Counted from the first letter of the stretch, positions 26,010-35,232 are shown. The stretch is 64,000 bases of DNA from Cryobacterium soli (GCF_003611035.1 NZ_CP030033.1:2604001-2668000); one strand, 5' to 3'. Notes: generated by a model from the sequence alone, not told the origin. Numbers and translations are program-made.

Positions 26010-26432
26010 CTATTTGGTGCGGCGCACCAGGGCCGCGGTGCTCCACAGCGCCCAGGCCACCAGTAGCGGCTGGCCGAACAAACGGCCGATCCGCTTGGCG
26101 TCGGTGTCCAGCCCGAACGCATCCTTGTGGTGCACGGCCTGGGCGATGTTGCCGGGAAAGATCGCGGTGAAGAAGGTTGCCGCGAGCAGCCCCACCTTGC
26201 CGCGCAGGCCGGCCGGGGCGAACAGCAGCGCGCTGCCGAGCGAGATCTCGGCCACGCCGGAGAGCAACACCGTGGTGTCTTCCTTCAGCGGCACGAACTC
26301 AGGTACCTGGGCGCGAAAGTCATCCCGCGCAAAGGTGAGGTGACTCGTGCCCGCCAAGACGAGGATCGCGCCGAGTGCGATCCGGCCCGCGGTGCGTGCC
26401 TTGGATGCGGGCGGGGTGCGTCGGTTCGTCAT
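26010..26432 (-). CDS. DoxX-like membrane protein
   Basis: A 140-residue membrane protein with four hydrophobic segments (ALGAILVLAGTSHLTFA, VLLSGVAEISLGSALLFAPA, LLAATFFTAIFPGNIA, PLLVAWALWSTAALV). The GxxHLTFARDDF start and GIAEI-like second helix are typical of the DoxX/DUF417-like family. These proteins are linked to thiol/redox complexes in some actinobacteria, but direct activity is unclear. Start 26432 has AAGGAG upstream. Confidence 0.8.
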   Translation of the reverse strand: MTNRRTPPASKARTAGRIALGAILVLAGTSHLTFARDDFRAQVPEFVPLKEDTTVLLSGVAEISLGSALLFAPAGLRGKVGLLAATFFTAIFPGNIAQAVHHKDAFGLDTDAKRIGRLFGQPLLVAWALWSTAALVRRTK

Positions 26433-26485
26433 GGGGGCTCCTTGTCGATAGGGCGGAACGGGTCGATGAACGGAACGGGATGCGG

Positions 26486-27253
26486 CTAGCGGATGCCCGC
26501 GATGCGCTCCAGGCCGGCCCGCAGGATGAGTTCCTCGGGGTCGGCGAGCAGGTGGTGGTTGAGGTAGAGGCCTTCCAGCCACTCGAGCACCTCGGCCTCG
26601 GGCAGTCCGACGGCGTCCCAATCCACCCCGGGCCGGGCGAGCACGGCCGGCTGGCCGCTGGTCGGGTCGGTCCAGGCGGAGGCCAGGGGCAGGTCGGGCT
26701 CATCGTGCTCGGCGTTCCAGAGCAGCGCGATCGGGTGGTTGGGCCCGTCGATATGGTCGTGGCCCACGTGCCCGGCGCCGAGCCACGGCAGCATCAGCTG
26801 CTCGCCCTCGAGCTCCAGGTCCACGACCTCCAGCTGCACGGGTTCTTCAGGGCTGGTCGCATAGACGGTGAGGCCCAGGGCGCTCCACTCGGCGGCCTCA
26901 GCGGCATCCATCGTGAGTTCTTCGAGCAGTTCGCTCACGTGGTTCACGAACGGCACGGCCCAGGCCAGCAGCTTCGCGGTGTCGGCGCGCGGCCACGGGC
27001 TGATGTCGCTGTCGACGCCGTCGGCGTTGTGGAAGTGGTGCTCGATGCCGCGCTCGGTGACGTCGAAGTGCAGCTCGCCCTCTTCGAAGCCGATGTAGAC
27101 CGCGGCGCCGTCTTCCAGCCACTGCGCATCCAGCACCGGGTACGCGAAGCGGGGCGGCAGGGGAGGTGCCACCAGGGGAAGCACGCCCAGGTTGAGCACC
27201 GCGCAGAACTGCGTGTTGGGCAGGCGAAGGCTGGGGTCTGACACCGGTCTCAT
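26486..27253 (-). CDS. Uncharacterised soluble actinobacterial protein
   Basis: A roughly 255-residue protein that I do not recognise. It is acidic and rich in Trp, His and Leu, with no signal peptide or membrane segment. There is a paired acidic/hydrophobic pattern around GEEGELHFDVTERGIEHHF. The start is uncertain: ATG 27253 touches the GGAG site, GTG 27244 would be better spaced, and ATG 27283 is also in frame. It is downstream of nothing obviously related; the DoxX gene follows on the same strand. Confidence 0.65.
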   Translation of the reverse strand: MRPVSDPSLRLPNTQFCAVLNLGVLPLVAPPLPPRFAYPVLDAQWLEDGAAVYIGFEEGELHFDVTERGIEHHFHNADGVDSDISPWPRADTAKLLAWAVPFVNHVSELLEELTMDAAEAAEWSALGLTVYATSPEEPVQLEVVDLELEGEQLMLPWLGAGHVGHDHIDGPNHPIALLWNAEHDEPDLPLASAWTDPTSGQPAVLARPGVDWDAVGLPEAEVLEWLEGLYLNHHLLADPEELILRAGLERIAGIR

Positions 27254-27560
27254 CTCCGTGAATCGTGGCGGGCGGATGCCCATCCATCCAAGTATGGAGC
27301 AGGTCGCCGACGCCGCAGGATGCGCGGTGCAGGCAATCCATGACCTCCCGCCTGTAGCGGCCGTCGCACCATTGGTCGAATTCGCGTCGCCGCCGCGAGC
27401 CTGACTACGGTTGCACAGGTCGAAATGGCCAACACAGCTAGGACGCGAGTGCAGGACGGGGCCTCACAGCCCGCGCCTGAACGCGTACGGTGCGGTGGCA
27501 ATCGGGGCCATTCGGGCTCCGAATCGGGACCCTCCCCACGGCGCGGGCCTGACCAAGATG
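27254..27560. other. Non-coding or decayed stretch
   Basis: About 300 bp between the uncharacterised gene and the betaine-binding-protein remnant. Short open frames exist on both strands, but none has a ribosome site or recognisable content. Confidence 0.4.
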
Positions 27561-27574
27561 ACCGAGCCGAGTGG

Positions 27575-27718
27575 CTCTCGAACTTCGAGATCGACCTGCC
27601 GACGCTGACCTCGCTCGAGTCCGCCCTGCTTGTGGACTACACCGGTGACGACTACGACAAGCCCGTCGCCGCCTGGATCGAGGAGAACCGCGAGTGGGTC
27701 GACAGCCTCACGGAGTAG
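27575..27718 (+). pseudogene. C-terminal remnant of a glycine-betaine-type substrate-binding protein
   Basis: The last ~48 codons of an open frame read WLSNFEIDLPTLTSLESALL then VAAWIEENREWVDSLTE. This resembles the C-terminal end of ProX/OpuAC-type betaine-binding proteins (a helix pair ending in a W-I-E-E-N-x-x-W/V-D pattern). The residues before it (from the frame start near 27425) have no relation to such proteins. An 8-bp terminator hairpin follows 12 bases after the stop, as expected for the end of an operon. Identification rests on a short motif. Confidence 0.45.
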
Positions 27719-27730
27719 TCCCTTCAGAGC

Positions 27731-27753
27731 GGCCGTCCCTCAGTCGGACGGCC
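27731..27753 (+). terminator. Rho-independent-like hairpin
   Basis: Perfect 8-bp stem GGCCGTCC / GGACGGCC with a 7-base loop, right after the binding-protein remnant. The U tract is poor, as is usual in this GC range. Confidence 0.65.
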
Positions 27754-27838
27754 CCGCTGGCGTCACTGCACCCCGTATGGCCCAATGAACCCTCTATAGA
27801 GGGTGCACCGAGTGGGCCCGCGCGGCTCGCTGCCCGAG

Positions 27839-28627
27839 CTACCCGAGCTCGACGGTCCCGCCCACAACCGCTCGGTCCCCGATCGGCTGGGTGGGACGGG
27901 CGTTGTGGCTGTGCGCCGCCTCGAGAGTGTCGATCTGCTCGGCGGACATCGAGATCGGCGTACCAAGCACCACCCACTGCACGTCCTCGGTGCACGGCGG
28001 CGTGGTCAGGCTGCCCGAGTACTCGTAGTTCTCCAGCGACGCAGGCAGTACCGCCGAGACATCCAGTGTCACGTCTTCTTCGTCGGCCACGTGGGTGGCC
28101 TCCTCGATGAACGGCGCCAGCGCTTCGGATGCGTCGCCCTCGGCGACGAGGATGCCGAGCACCAGCAGCTTGCTGTCGGCATCCGCGTTCACCAGGTGCA
28201 ACTCGGCCGCGGCCGGCTGGCCGTTCACGGTGTGCTCCGACGGCACGTGCGCGTGCATCTGCTGCAGACTGTACTCGTCGTCGGCGAAGGTGAGGGTCTC
28301 GCCCTCGCCGTCGGACTCGAACTCCACCGCGTGCCCGGTGTCGAACACGTCGCCCTCCGCGGTCTCCGCGCTCAGCTGGATGCTGGTGCTCGCCGCGGGC
28401 ACGGACGCCGGAAGGTCGATCGGGGACTGGTCGGTACCCACGGCGCAGGTCTCGAAGTCGGCGTCCACGTCGCCCCACGACTCCGGGCCGGTGTCGCCGT
28501 CATAGGACCAGTGTGCAGGCGCCGCCGCCGGGGTGGCGCTCGGCTCTGGTGCGGCTTGGCCGCAGCCGACAAGGGTGACGGCGGTCACCGCGAGGGCTGA
28601 GGAAATGAGCCGGGTTCGTGCGGACAT
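27839..28627 (-). CDS. Alpha-class carbonic anhydrase, lipoprotein
   Basis: A 262-residue protein. A signal peptide ends in VTLVGC (lipid Cys22), so it is anchored outside the membrane. The alpha-CA core begins HWSYDGDTGPESWG. Zinc ligands are His125 and His127 in QQMHAHVPSEH and His144 in AAELHLVN, with the accompanying Glu131 and Glu142. Cys61 and the Cys in TTPPCTED can form the usual disulfide, and TTPPC forms the substrate pocket. It hydrates CO2 at the cell surface. The start has AGGAG upstream. It appears to be a stand-alone gene. Confidence 0.93.
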   Translation of the reverse strand: MSARTRLISSALAVTAVTLVGCGQAAPEPSATPAAAPAHWSYDGDTGPESWGDVDADFETCAVGTDQSPIDLPASVPAASTSIQLSAETAEGDVFDTGHAVEFESDGEGETLTFADDEYSLQQMHAHVPSEHTVNGQPAAAELHLVNADADSKLLVLGILVAEGDASEALAPFIEEATHVADEEDVTLDVSAVLPASLENYEYSGSLTTPPCTEDVQWVVLGTPISMSAEQIDTLEAAHSHNARPTQPIGDRAVVGGTVELG

Positions 28628-28744
28628 GGGAACTCCTAGAACTGCAGAGGCGACGCCGCATCTATCGTGCGGCGTGACCACTCTCCGGAGAGAGCCGCCT
28701 TCCCGAATCATCCTCCGTGTCACCGGGCGAACTGCAGTGGTTGC

Positions 28745-28760
28745 AGGGCCGAAGGGCCCC
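28745..28760 (-). terminator. Weak hairpin after fructokinase gene
   Basis: A 5-bp GGGCC/GGCCC stem with a four-base loop lies about 40 bases beyond the fructokinase stop. It is short, and the surrounding sequence is very GC-rich. Confidence 0.3.
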
Positions 28761-28801
28761 CCCGGAAGCGGTGTAGCGCGCGCCCGCGCCCGCGCGGCGC
28801 G

Positions 28802-29812
28802 TTAGGCTGCCGCCAGCTCCGCCCGGGTGGGCGGGTCGGCGCCGGGGCGGGAGACCGTGATGGCCGCGGCATCCGCGCTTCGTCGCATGATCTGCTCGAG
28901 CAGCCCCAGGGGCAGCTCGCGCAGGGCGTCGCGGCGGTCGGCGCCCACGAGGTCGGCCTCGAGCAGCCCGTCGATCAGCGCACCCATGAAGGTGTCGCCG
29001 GCGCCGACGGTGTCGACCACGGTCACGAGCGGGGCCACGATCGACACCCGGCCCGCGGCGGTGAGCGCGAACGCACCGCTGCCGCCGAGGGTGACCACCA
29101 CAACGGATGGCCCGGCCGCCAGCCAGTCCGCCGCCGCCTCCGCCAGGCTCAGGTCGGGCTGCAGCCAGCGCAGGTCCTCATCGCTGACCTTCACCACATC
29201 GGCCAGGCGCACGAGCTGCTCCACCCGCGCCCGGGCCGCGTCAGCGTCGTCGATCAGCGCCGGGCGCACGTTCGGGTCGAAGCTGATCGTCGCCGTCGCG
29301 CGCCGGTCCGACACGAGACGGGCCACCTCGGAGGCGCCGGGCTCGATCACCGTGGCAATCGACCCGATGTGCACCAGATCGGCCGCGCCCACCAGCGACG
29401 CATCCACCGACCAGGCCAAGTCGAACTCGTAGCTGGCGGCTCCGGTCGCATCCAGCACGGCGGTGGCCGTGGACGTCGACCCGGCGGCGCTCGCCGTGAC
29501 CCGCACGTGCGACTCCTCCAGCCAGCCGCGCACCAGTCGGCCGCGGTCGTCGTCGCCCAGGTGCGTGAGCAGCTGCGGATGCCGCCCCAACCGCCCCAGC
29601 GTCAGGGCAACGTTGGCCGGGCTGCCGCCGGGCGCCTCGTGCCGGGAGCCGTCGGCCCGCTGCACGAGATCCACCAGTGCTTCGCCCACCACGAGCACCT
29701 GGCGCTCGGCCGGATCGGCGCCGGTCGCCGCGGAGCTGCTGTTGTCGGGCACAGCGCTGCCGCCCGCCCCTCCACCGGCACCGCCGCCGGTCACCGCATC
29801 GCCCCCGCTCAC
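28802..29812 (-). CDS. PfkB-family fructokinase-like sugar kinase
   Basis: A 336-residue kinase. After a glycine-rich tail of about 30 residues it has VLVVGEALVDLV, then APGGSPANVALTLGRLG, FDPNVRPAL and VVDTVGAGDTFMGAL with the catalytic Asp. The GEALVDL and DTVGAGDTF pattern fits bacterial fructokinases. It starts with GTG overlapping the GH32 stop by 4 bases, so hydrolase and kinase are coupled: imported sucrose or fructan would be cleaved and the fructose phosphorylated. It is the last gene of the leftward operon. Confidence 0.9.
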   Translation of the reverse strand: MSGGDAVTGGGAGGGAGGSAVPDNSSSAATGADPAERQVLVVGEALVDLVQRADGSRHEAPGGSPANVALTLGRLGRHPQLLTHLGDDDRGRLVRGWLEESHVRVTASAAGSTSTATAVLDATGAASYEFDLAWSVDASLVGAADLVHIGSIATVIEPGASEVARLVSDRRATATISFDPNVRPALIDDADAARARVEQLVRLADVVKVSDEDLRWLQPDLSLAEAAADWLAAGPSVVVVTLGGSGAFALTAAGRVSIVAPLVTVVDTVGAGDTFMGALIDGLLEADLVGADRRDALRELPLGLLEQIMRRSADAAAITVSRPGADPPTRAELAAA

Positions 29813-30822
29813 AGCGCTGCGGCGGCGAGAGCGTCGTCGGCGACGGCGGTACCAGGAGCGGCGGCACCGGCGACCGGCCGGTGCACCAACCCGAGCACCG
29901 GATCCGCCGTGACCGGGATCGGGTCGCTCAGCGTGCCGACGAACTCGCCGTCGACGATGTTGATGAAGCCGAGCAGCACCCAGCCGCCGTCGGCATCCCG
30001 CAGCAGCCGGGAGGCGTATAGGTCGGTGCGGTCGAACAGCACCGAGCCGGTGAAGTCCACCTGCTCCAGCCGAGCATCCACCGGCACGCTGTACACGCCG
30101 CCCGCCTCGCCCGAAGCCTGGCGTTCGGGGGAGAGCTCGGAGACGCCGCAGCAGAACAGCAGCACAGGCACGCCGTCGACGACCTCGAACTGGAACACCT
30201 CGAGCTGACCGAAGCCCTGCCCGGGCTGGCTGAGCGGCGGCTGCACCGTCCAGTTGCGCAGGTCGGGGCTGGTGGCGTGACCGAGCACGCCGCGCACCCG
30301 CGGGTCGCCGGAAGAAGAACGGGCGGTGATCAGCATCTGCCAGGTGCTCTCGCCGGGGAAGCGGAACACCCACGGGTCGCGCCAGGCTTCGTCGTGCCAG
30401 ACCGACAGGTCGAGCTTCTCGTAATACGCGGGGTCGGCTTCCACGAGCGGTTCGGTCGACACCTTGGTCCAGGAGAGCAGGTCGGACGAGGTGGCCGCAC
30501 CCACCCGCTGCACCATGGTGTCTTCCGCGCGGGAGGTGCCGGTGTAGAACATCCACCAGAGGCCGTCGTCGTCCCGCACGACCGAGCCGGTCCAGGTGGT
30601 GCCATCGTCGAAGGCGGGCGCATCCGAGATGATGATCGCGTCCTGCACGACCGTCCAGTTGGTGAGGTCGGTGCTGACAGCGTGGCCGACGATCGGATGC
30701 CGGTGCCGGCGGTCCGGGTCACCCAGGGCCTTGCTGGCGTGCAGGTAGAAGGCGTGCGTGACGCCGTCGACCTGCACGTACCAGGAGTCCCAGATCCACT
30801 TATCGGGCAATTGGAGCGACAT
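29809..30822 (-). CDS. GH32/GH68-clan fructosidase, catalytic domain only
   Basis: A 337-residue five-bladed propeller enzyme without the C-terminal beta-sandwich of typical GH32 proteins. Catalytic motifs are WIWDSW (Asp12), AWRDPWVF (Asp149) and GFGQLEVFQF (Glu208). The first and third differ from the classic NDPN and ECP, as in the small GH32/43-like enzymes next to CUT1 transporters. No signal peptide is present, so it acts on imported saccharide. It lies between permease and fructokinase genes, which points to sucrose or short fructans. Confidence 0.85.
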   Translation of the reverse strand: MSLQLPDKWIWDSWYVQVDGVTHAFYLHASKALGDPDRRHRHPIVGHAVSTDLTNWTVVQDAIIISDAPAFDDGTTWTGSVVRDDDGLWWMFYTGTSRAEDTMVQRVGAATSSDLLSWTKVSTEPLVEADPAYYEKLDLSVWHDEAWRDPWVFRFPGESTWQMLITARSSSGDPRVRGVLGHATSPDLRNWTVQPPLSQPGQGFGQLEVFQFEVVDGVPVLLFCCGVSELSPERQASGEAGGVYSVPVDARLEQVDFTGSVLFDRTDLYASRLLRDADGGWVLLGFINIVDGEFVGTLSDPIPVTADPVLGLVHRPVAGAAAPGTAVADDALAAAAL

Positions 30823-30830
30823 AACCGGGC

Positions 30831-31781
30831 CTAACCTTTCACACCGCTGGACGCGATGCTGTTGACGAATGAGCGTTGGAACGCGATGAACAGGGCCACC
30901 ACGGGCAGGGTGATCAGCGTGGAGTACGCCATCACCTCACCCCAGGAGACGTTGAGTTGGAAGAAGTACTGCACGCCCACCATCACCGGGCGCAGCTCCT
31001 CGGTTTGCACCACCATGAGTGGCCAGAGGTAGGAGTTCCAGGCGGGCAGGAACGTGAGGATGGCGACGGTGGCGATGGCCGGGCCGGAGAGCGGCATGAC
31101 CACCTGCCGGTAGATGCGGAACCAGCCGGCGCCGTCCATGCGGGCGGCCTCGTCGAGCTCCTTGGGGATCGACTCGAAGTACTGGTGGAACAGGTAGATC
31201 GAGAAGGCGTTGGCGATGAAGGGGATGATCTGCACCTGATAGGTGTCGATCCAGCCCTTGGTGAAGAGGAAGCCGAACTCGGTCAGTTCGAACGAGGGCA
31301 GCTGGTTCACCCACCACACCAGCGGCAGCGCGAGGGTCTCGAACGGCACGATGAGGGTGGCGATGATGAGGGTGAGGATGACGGTCTTGCCGCGCACGCG
31401 CATCCGGCTGAGCGCGAAGGCGGCGAGGCTGTTCACCAGGATGCCGGCGACTACGGTGATCGCCGAGATGCCGATGGAGTTGACCAGGAACCGGGCGGCG
31501 GGCACCCGGTCGAACACGGCCGCGTAGTTGTCCATCGAGATGTTGCCGATGGGCAGGAACGCCGCGATCGAGGAGAGGTCGCCGAAGATCTGCTGGTCGG
31601 GCTTGAGCGACGAGACGAACATGAACAGGATCGGGAAGAGGAACAGCACGGTGAGGCCGATGCGGAGGATCCAGCCGCCGACACCGATCACACGCTTCTT
31701 CTTGGCCGTCTTGCGGCCCACCACCACATGCGGGGCGGATGCCGGCGTGACTTCGGGAATCGCTGCTTGTGAGATCGCCAT
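30831..31781 (-). CDS. Sugar ABC transporter permease (MalG type)
   Basis: A 316-residue CUT1 permease. A basic cytoplasmic N-terminus of ~30 residues precedes six helices, and the EAA loop is KELDEAARMDGAGWFRIYRQ. It ends 2 bases after the partner gene's stop region in tight operon spacing and is followed 8 bases later by the GH32 gene. Confidence 0.92.
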   Translation of the reverse strand: MAISQAAIPEVTPASAPHVVVGRKTAKKKRVIGVGGWILRIGLTVLFLFPILFMFVSSLKPDQQIFGDLSSIAAFLPIGNISMDNYAAVFDRVPAARFLVNSIGISAITVVAGILVNSLAAFALSRMRVRGKTVILTLIIATLIVPFETLALPLVWWVNQLPSFELTEFGFLFTKGWIDTYQVQIIPFIANAFSIYLFHQYFESIPKELDEAARMDGAGWFRIYRQVVMPLSGPAIATVAILTFLPAWNSYLWPLMVVQTEELRPVMVGVQYFFQLNVSWGEVMAYSTLITLPVVALFIAFQRSFVNSIASSGVKG

Positions 31782-31783
31782 GA

Positions 31784-32737
31784 TCAGGCCTTCTCTCTGC
31801 TGAGGAAGCGCTGCACGACCGAGATCAGCAGCACGATGACGAAGAACACGAGGGAGATCGCCGAGGCGTAGCCGGTCTCCTGCTGGGCGAAGCCGCTGCG
31901 CACGGCTTCGTAGACCACGGTGGTGGTGGAGTTGAGCGGGCCGCCCTGGGTCATCACGCTGATCTGGGTGAACAGGCTGAGCGCCTGGATGGTGATGGTC
32001 ACCAAGATGAGGCTGCGGGTGGCCGAGAGGCCGGGCCAGGTGATGTACCGGAACCGCTGCCAGGCGGTGACGCCGTCGAGGTCGGCGGCTTCGTAGAGGT
32101 CGGCGGGGATGGTCTGCAGGCCGGAGAGCCAGATGATCATGTGGAAGCCCACGCCCTGCCAGACCGACATGAGGATGATCGCGGGCATCGAGGTGGAGGT
32201 GTCGTTGAGCCAGTCGGGGCCGGTGACCAGGCCCAGGGTGACGCGTTCGATGATCACGTTGATGAGGCCGTCTTGCCGGTACATGAACAGCCAGAGCAGC
32301 GACACGACGACCATGGAGGTGACCACCGGGAGGAAGTACACCGTGCGGAAGAAGGTGGTGCCGCGCACCTTCTTATTCACCAGGATGGCCATCACCAGGG
32401 CGAGGCCGGCCTGGAGCGGAACGACGACCACGGCGAAGTAGGCGACGTTGAGCAGCGCGCGGAAGAACGCGGCATCCGCGAACAGGCGCACGAAGTTGTC
32501 GAGACCCACGAACACCGCCGGGTAGGGCGAGATGAGCCGGGCGTTGGTGAAGGCGAGCCCGAAGGCGAGGATCGCCGGGACGAAGATGAACAGGGCCAGC
32601 AGCAGCACCGCGGGGGCCAGCATGGCCAGTCCGGTGATGTTCTCGGTCTTGCTGGTGCGGTCCCGTTTGGGCCGGCGGGGCCGGGCCGGGCCGCCGGCGG
32701 TGGGGGCCGCCGGGGGTCGTTCGATCGTGCTGGTCAT
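31784..32737 (-). CDS. Sugar ABC transporter permease (MalF type)
   Basis: A 317-residue CUT1 permease. The EAA loop is ADLYEAADLDGVTAWQRF. Start 32737 has GGGAG upstream; the longer frame overlaps the hairpin after the binding-protein gene and is unlikely. It pairs with the MalG-type gene that follows. As in the first GH32 locus, no ATPase gene is present. Confidence 0.92.
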   Translation of the reverse strand: MTSTIERPPAAPTAGGPARPRRPKRDRTSKTENITGLAMLAPAVLLLALFIFVPAILAFGLAFTNARLISPYPAVFVGLDNFVRLFADAAFFRALLNVAYFAVVVVPLQAGLALVMAILVNKKVRGTTFFRTVYFLPVVTSMVVVSLLWLFMYRQDGLINVIIERVTLGLVTGPDWLNDTSTSMPAIILMSVWQGVGFHMIIWLSGLQTIPADLYEAADLDGVTAWQRFRYITWPGLSATRSLILVTITIQALSLFTQISVMTQGGPLNSTTTVVYEAVRSGFAQQETGYASAISLVFFVIVLLISVVQRFLSREKA

Positions 32738-32757
32738 GAGAGTCTCCCTGAGCGAGG

Positions 32758-32788
32758 GCGGGGGTGCGGCGGCGAGCCGCACCCCCGC
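32758..32788 (-). terminator. Intercistronic hairpin after binding-protein gene
   Basis: Perfect 13-bp GC-rich stem (32758-32770 with 32776-32788) and a 5-base loop, placed between the binding-protein stop and the MalF-type permease start. Confidence 0.7.
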
Positions 32789-32794
32789 GGTCGA

Positions 32795-34093
32795 CTACTT
32801 CTGCGTGTAGCCGCCGTTGGACTTGATGTTGGCGTCGATGGCCTTGACCGCCGAGTCGAGGGTGCCCTGCGGGTCACCGCCGTTGATGATGTCCTGCGTG
32901 GCCTTGGTGAACTCCGTTGCGATGAACGGGTAGGCCGGGGTCTCCGGGCGGAGTACCGCGCTCGTGGCTGAGAACTCGCGGAAGATGGCGAGGTTGCCGC
33001 CCTCCTCGAAGCCGGGCACCAGGGCGGCGGCGGCATCCGTGGCGGGGATGGTGGCGGTGGCCACCGCGACCGCGGCGATGTTCTCGGGGGAGAGCGAGTA
33101 GGAGAGGTAGTCCATGGCTGCTTCGGGGTTGGCGCAGCCGGTGGTCACGCCCCACTGCCAGGAGCCGCCACCGATCTTGGTGCCCTCGCCGAGGTCGACG
33201 GAGGGCATCACGGCCAGGTCGTCGCCGAGCGCGGCGGCGTTGTTGGCCGCGGCCCAGCTGCCGCCGTACTGGATGGCGGTGACGTTGTTCTGGAAGTCGA
33301 GGGCGGAGTCTGCGCCGCTCTTGGTGGCGATGTAGCCGTCGGTGGCGAGGGACTGCATCCACTCGGCCCACTTCAGTGCTTCGGGTCCGTTGAGCGCGCC
33401 GTCGGCCGACTGGTAGTCGTCGCGGTTGATCAGGTCGCCGCCGAAGGACTGCAGCAGCGGGGAGAACGCGTAGGGGTACCACTCGCCCACGTCGCCGGTG
33501 CCGATGTCGAGCGGGTTCTTCCAGGTGCCGGTGGCCTTGAGCTTCGCGAGTGCGTCGTCGAACTCCTCCTGTGTCCAGGGCTGGTCGATGGTGGCCTGGC
33601 GGATGCCGTTCTCGGCGAGCACGGACTTGCGGGCGAACATCGCCAGCGCGACGTCGTAGTAGCCCACCGAGTAGGTCTCGCCGTTCCAGATGCCCAGCGT
33701 GCTGGGCAGGTTCTCGTCCAGGTCCACGCTGAGGTCGAGCGGGGTGAGGTACTTGGCCCAGGCCCAGTTGGGCACGTTGGGGCCGTCGATGTCGACGATG
33801 CAGGGCAGCTTGCCGGATGCGGCGGCCGCGATCACCGAGTCGTTGTAGGAGGCCTGCGGGAACGCCTGCAGCTTCACCGTGGTCTCGTCCTGGCTCTTGT
33901 TGTAGCCGTCCACGATGGCCTGCACGGCGGCGAGTTCTTCGGTGTTGCCGCCGTTGTGCGTCCAGATGGTCAGTTCGCCGTTCTTGCCGTCGGAGCCGCT
34001 TGCGGCGGTGCCGTTTGCACAGCCGGCCATGCTGGCAACGAGACTCGTGGCAAGTAAACTCGCAACGATCAGGCGCTTCTTTGCGTGTCTCAT
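32795..34093 (-). CDS. Sugar ABC transporter substrate-binding lipoprotein (CUT1)
   Basis: A 432-residue lipoprotein with a signal ending in VASMAGC. The mature region starts GELTIWTHNGGNTEELAAVQ and includes FARKSVLAENGIRQATID, ALKWAEWMQSL and VTTGCANPEAAMDYL, as in MalE/UgpB-type proteins. ATG 34093 is preferred because AAGGA lies 6 bases upstream. It receives sugar for the two permeases downstream; the GH32 and fructokinase genes suggest sucrose or fructo-oligosaccharides. Confidence 0.92.
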   Translation of the reverse strand: MRHAKKRLIVASLLATSLVASMAGCANGTAASGSDGKNGELTIWTHNGGNTEELAAVQAIVDGYNKSQDETTVKLQAFPQASYNDSVIAAAASGKLPCIVDIDGPNVPNWAWAKYLTPLDLSVDLDENLPSTLGIWNGETYSVGYYDVALAMFARKSVLAENGIRQATIDQPWTQEEFDDALAKLKATGTWKNPLDIGTGDVGEWYPYAFSPLLQSFGGDLINRDDYQSADGALNGPEALKWAEWMQSLATDGYIATKSGADSALDFQNNVTAIQYGGSWAAANNAAALGDDLAVMPSVDLGEGTKIGGGSWQWGVTTGCANPEAAMDYLSYSLSPENIAAVAVATATIPATDAAAALVPGFEEGGNLAIFREFSATSAVLRPETPAYPFIATEFTKATQDIINGGDPQGTLDSAVKAIDANIKSNGGYTQK

Positions 34094-34197
34094 CTTCATT
34101 CCTTCTTTATCGGTTGGGTGGGGTGTCTCGGCGAGGGGTGCCGATCGTCGTGACCGTTCCAGCGGTCGCGAAGTGTGGAGGTGGGCTCGTCGCCGCG

Positions 34198-35220
34198 TTA
34201 GCGCGGAGGCGGGCCGACTGACTGCCGCAAAACGAGCGGGCACGGCATCTGAATCTGTTGCGGCTCCGAGTCGCCGTCGCCGGCGAGTTCGGCGGCGAGC
34301 CGTTCCACGGCCCAGCGGCCCATCTCGTAGTGCGGCAGGGCGATGGACGTCAGCCCGGGCAGCAGCGCGTCGGCCACGAGCTCGAAGTTGTCGATGCTCA
34401 CGATGCTCAGGTCGTCGGGGATGCTCAGGCCCGCCAGCTGTGCCGCCTGGTACGCGCCCATCGCCATCCGGTCGTTGAAGCAGAACAGGGCCGTGGGTCG
34501 GTCGGTCAGCGCGAGAAGCTGGCCGGCGGCCTCCCGGCCGACCCCGGTGGTGGACTCGGTGGCGGTGACCAGGGTCGCGTCGAAGGCGATGCCGTTCTCG
34601 GCGAGCACGGCCTTGTATCCGGCGAGACGGCCGTGGGTGGCGGGGATGTCGTCGATGTTGCCCAGGTAGCCGATGCGGCGGTGTCCGGCGGCGATGAGGT
34701 GCTCCATCGCGGTGCGGGCGGCGCCTTCTTCGTCGGGAACCACCGAAGAGAGGTCGGCCCGGTCACTGTAGGCGTCGAGCAGCACGATGGGTACGCCGGT
34801 GAGGGCCTCGGGCAGCTTGACCGCCTGGTGGTACATGCGGGCGTAGATGATGCCGTCGACGCTGTGCTGCAGCAGGGCGTCGATGCCGCGGCTCTCGAGG
34901 CGGTCGTCGCGGCTGGTGTTGACGATCATCAGCACCTGGTCGTTGGCGGCAGCGGCTTCCTGCGCCCCGAGCAGAACGCGGCCGGCGTAGGGAGTGGTGG
35001 AGATCTCGTCGCTGATGAAGCCGATGATCTGCGAGCGCTTGCTGCGGAGTCCGCTGGCGAGGCGGTTGGGCGTGTAGTTGAGGCCCTCGGCCACTGACTT
35101 CACACGTTCCCGAGTGGCGTCGCTGAGCTGTCCGCCGCCGCTGAGCGAGTGCGACACGGTCGTCACAGAGACGCCGGCCGCGGCCGCGACCTCTCGAATA
35201 CCCACACGCTTGCTCATCAT
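34198..35220 (-). CDS. LacI-family transcriptional regulator 2
   Basis: A 340-residue LacI/GalR regulator. The helix-turn-helix is VGIREVAAAAGVSVTTVSHS, the hinge YTPNRLASGLRSKRS, and the ligand domain includes GFISDEISTTPYAGRV and SIVSIDNFELVADALLPG. It is the first gene of the leftward sucrose/fructan operon. Two CG-centred palindromes lie upstream of the start. The start is either 35220 or 35217; both follow a weak GGG site. Confidence 0.92.
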   Translation of the reverse strand: MMSKRVGIREVAAAAGVSVTTVSHSLSGGGQLSDATRERVKSVAEGLNYTPNRLASGLRSKRSQIIGFISDEISTTPYAGRVLLGAQEAAAANDQVLMIVNTSRDDRLESRGIDALLQHSVDGIIYARMYHQAVKLPEALTGVPIVLLDAYSDRADLSSVVPDEEGAARTAMEHLIAAGHRRIGYLGNIDDIPATHGRLAGYKAVLAENGIAFDATLVTATESTTGVGREAAGQLLALTDRPTALFCFNDRMAMGAYQAAQLAGLSIPDDLSIVSIDNFELVADALLPGLTSIALPHYEMGRWAVERLAAELAGDGDSEPQQIQMPCPLVLRQSVGPPPR

Positions 35221-35232
35221 TGAACCCATTCC

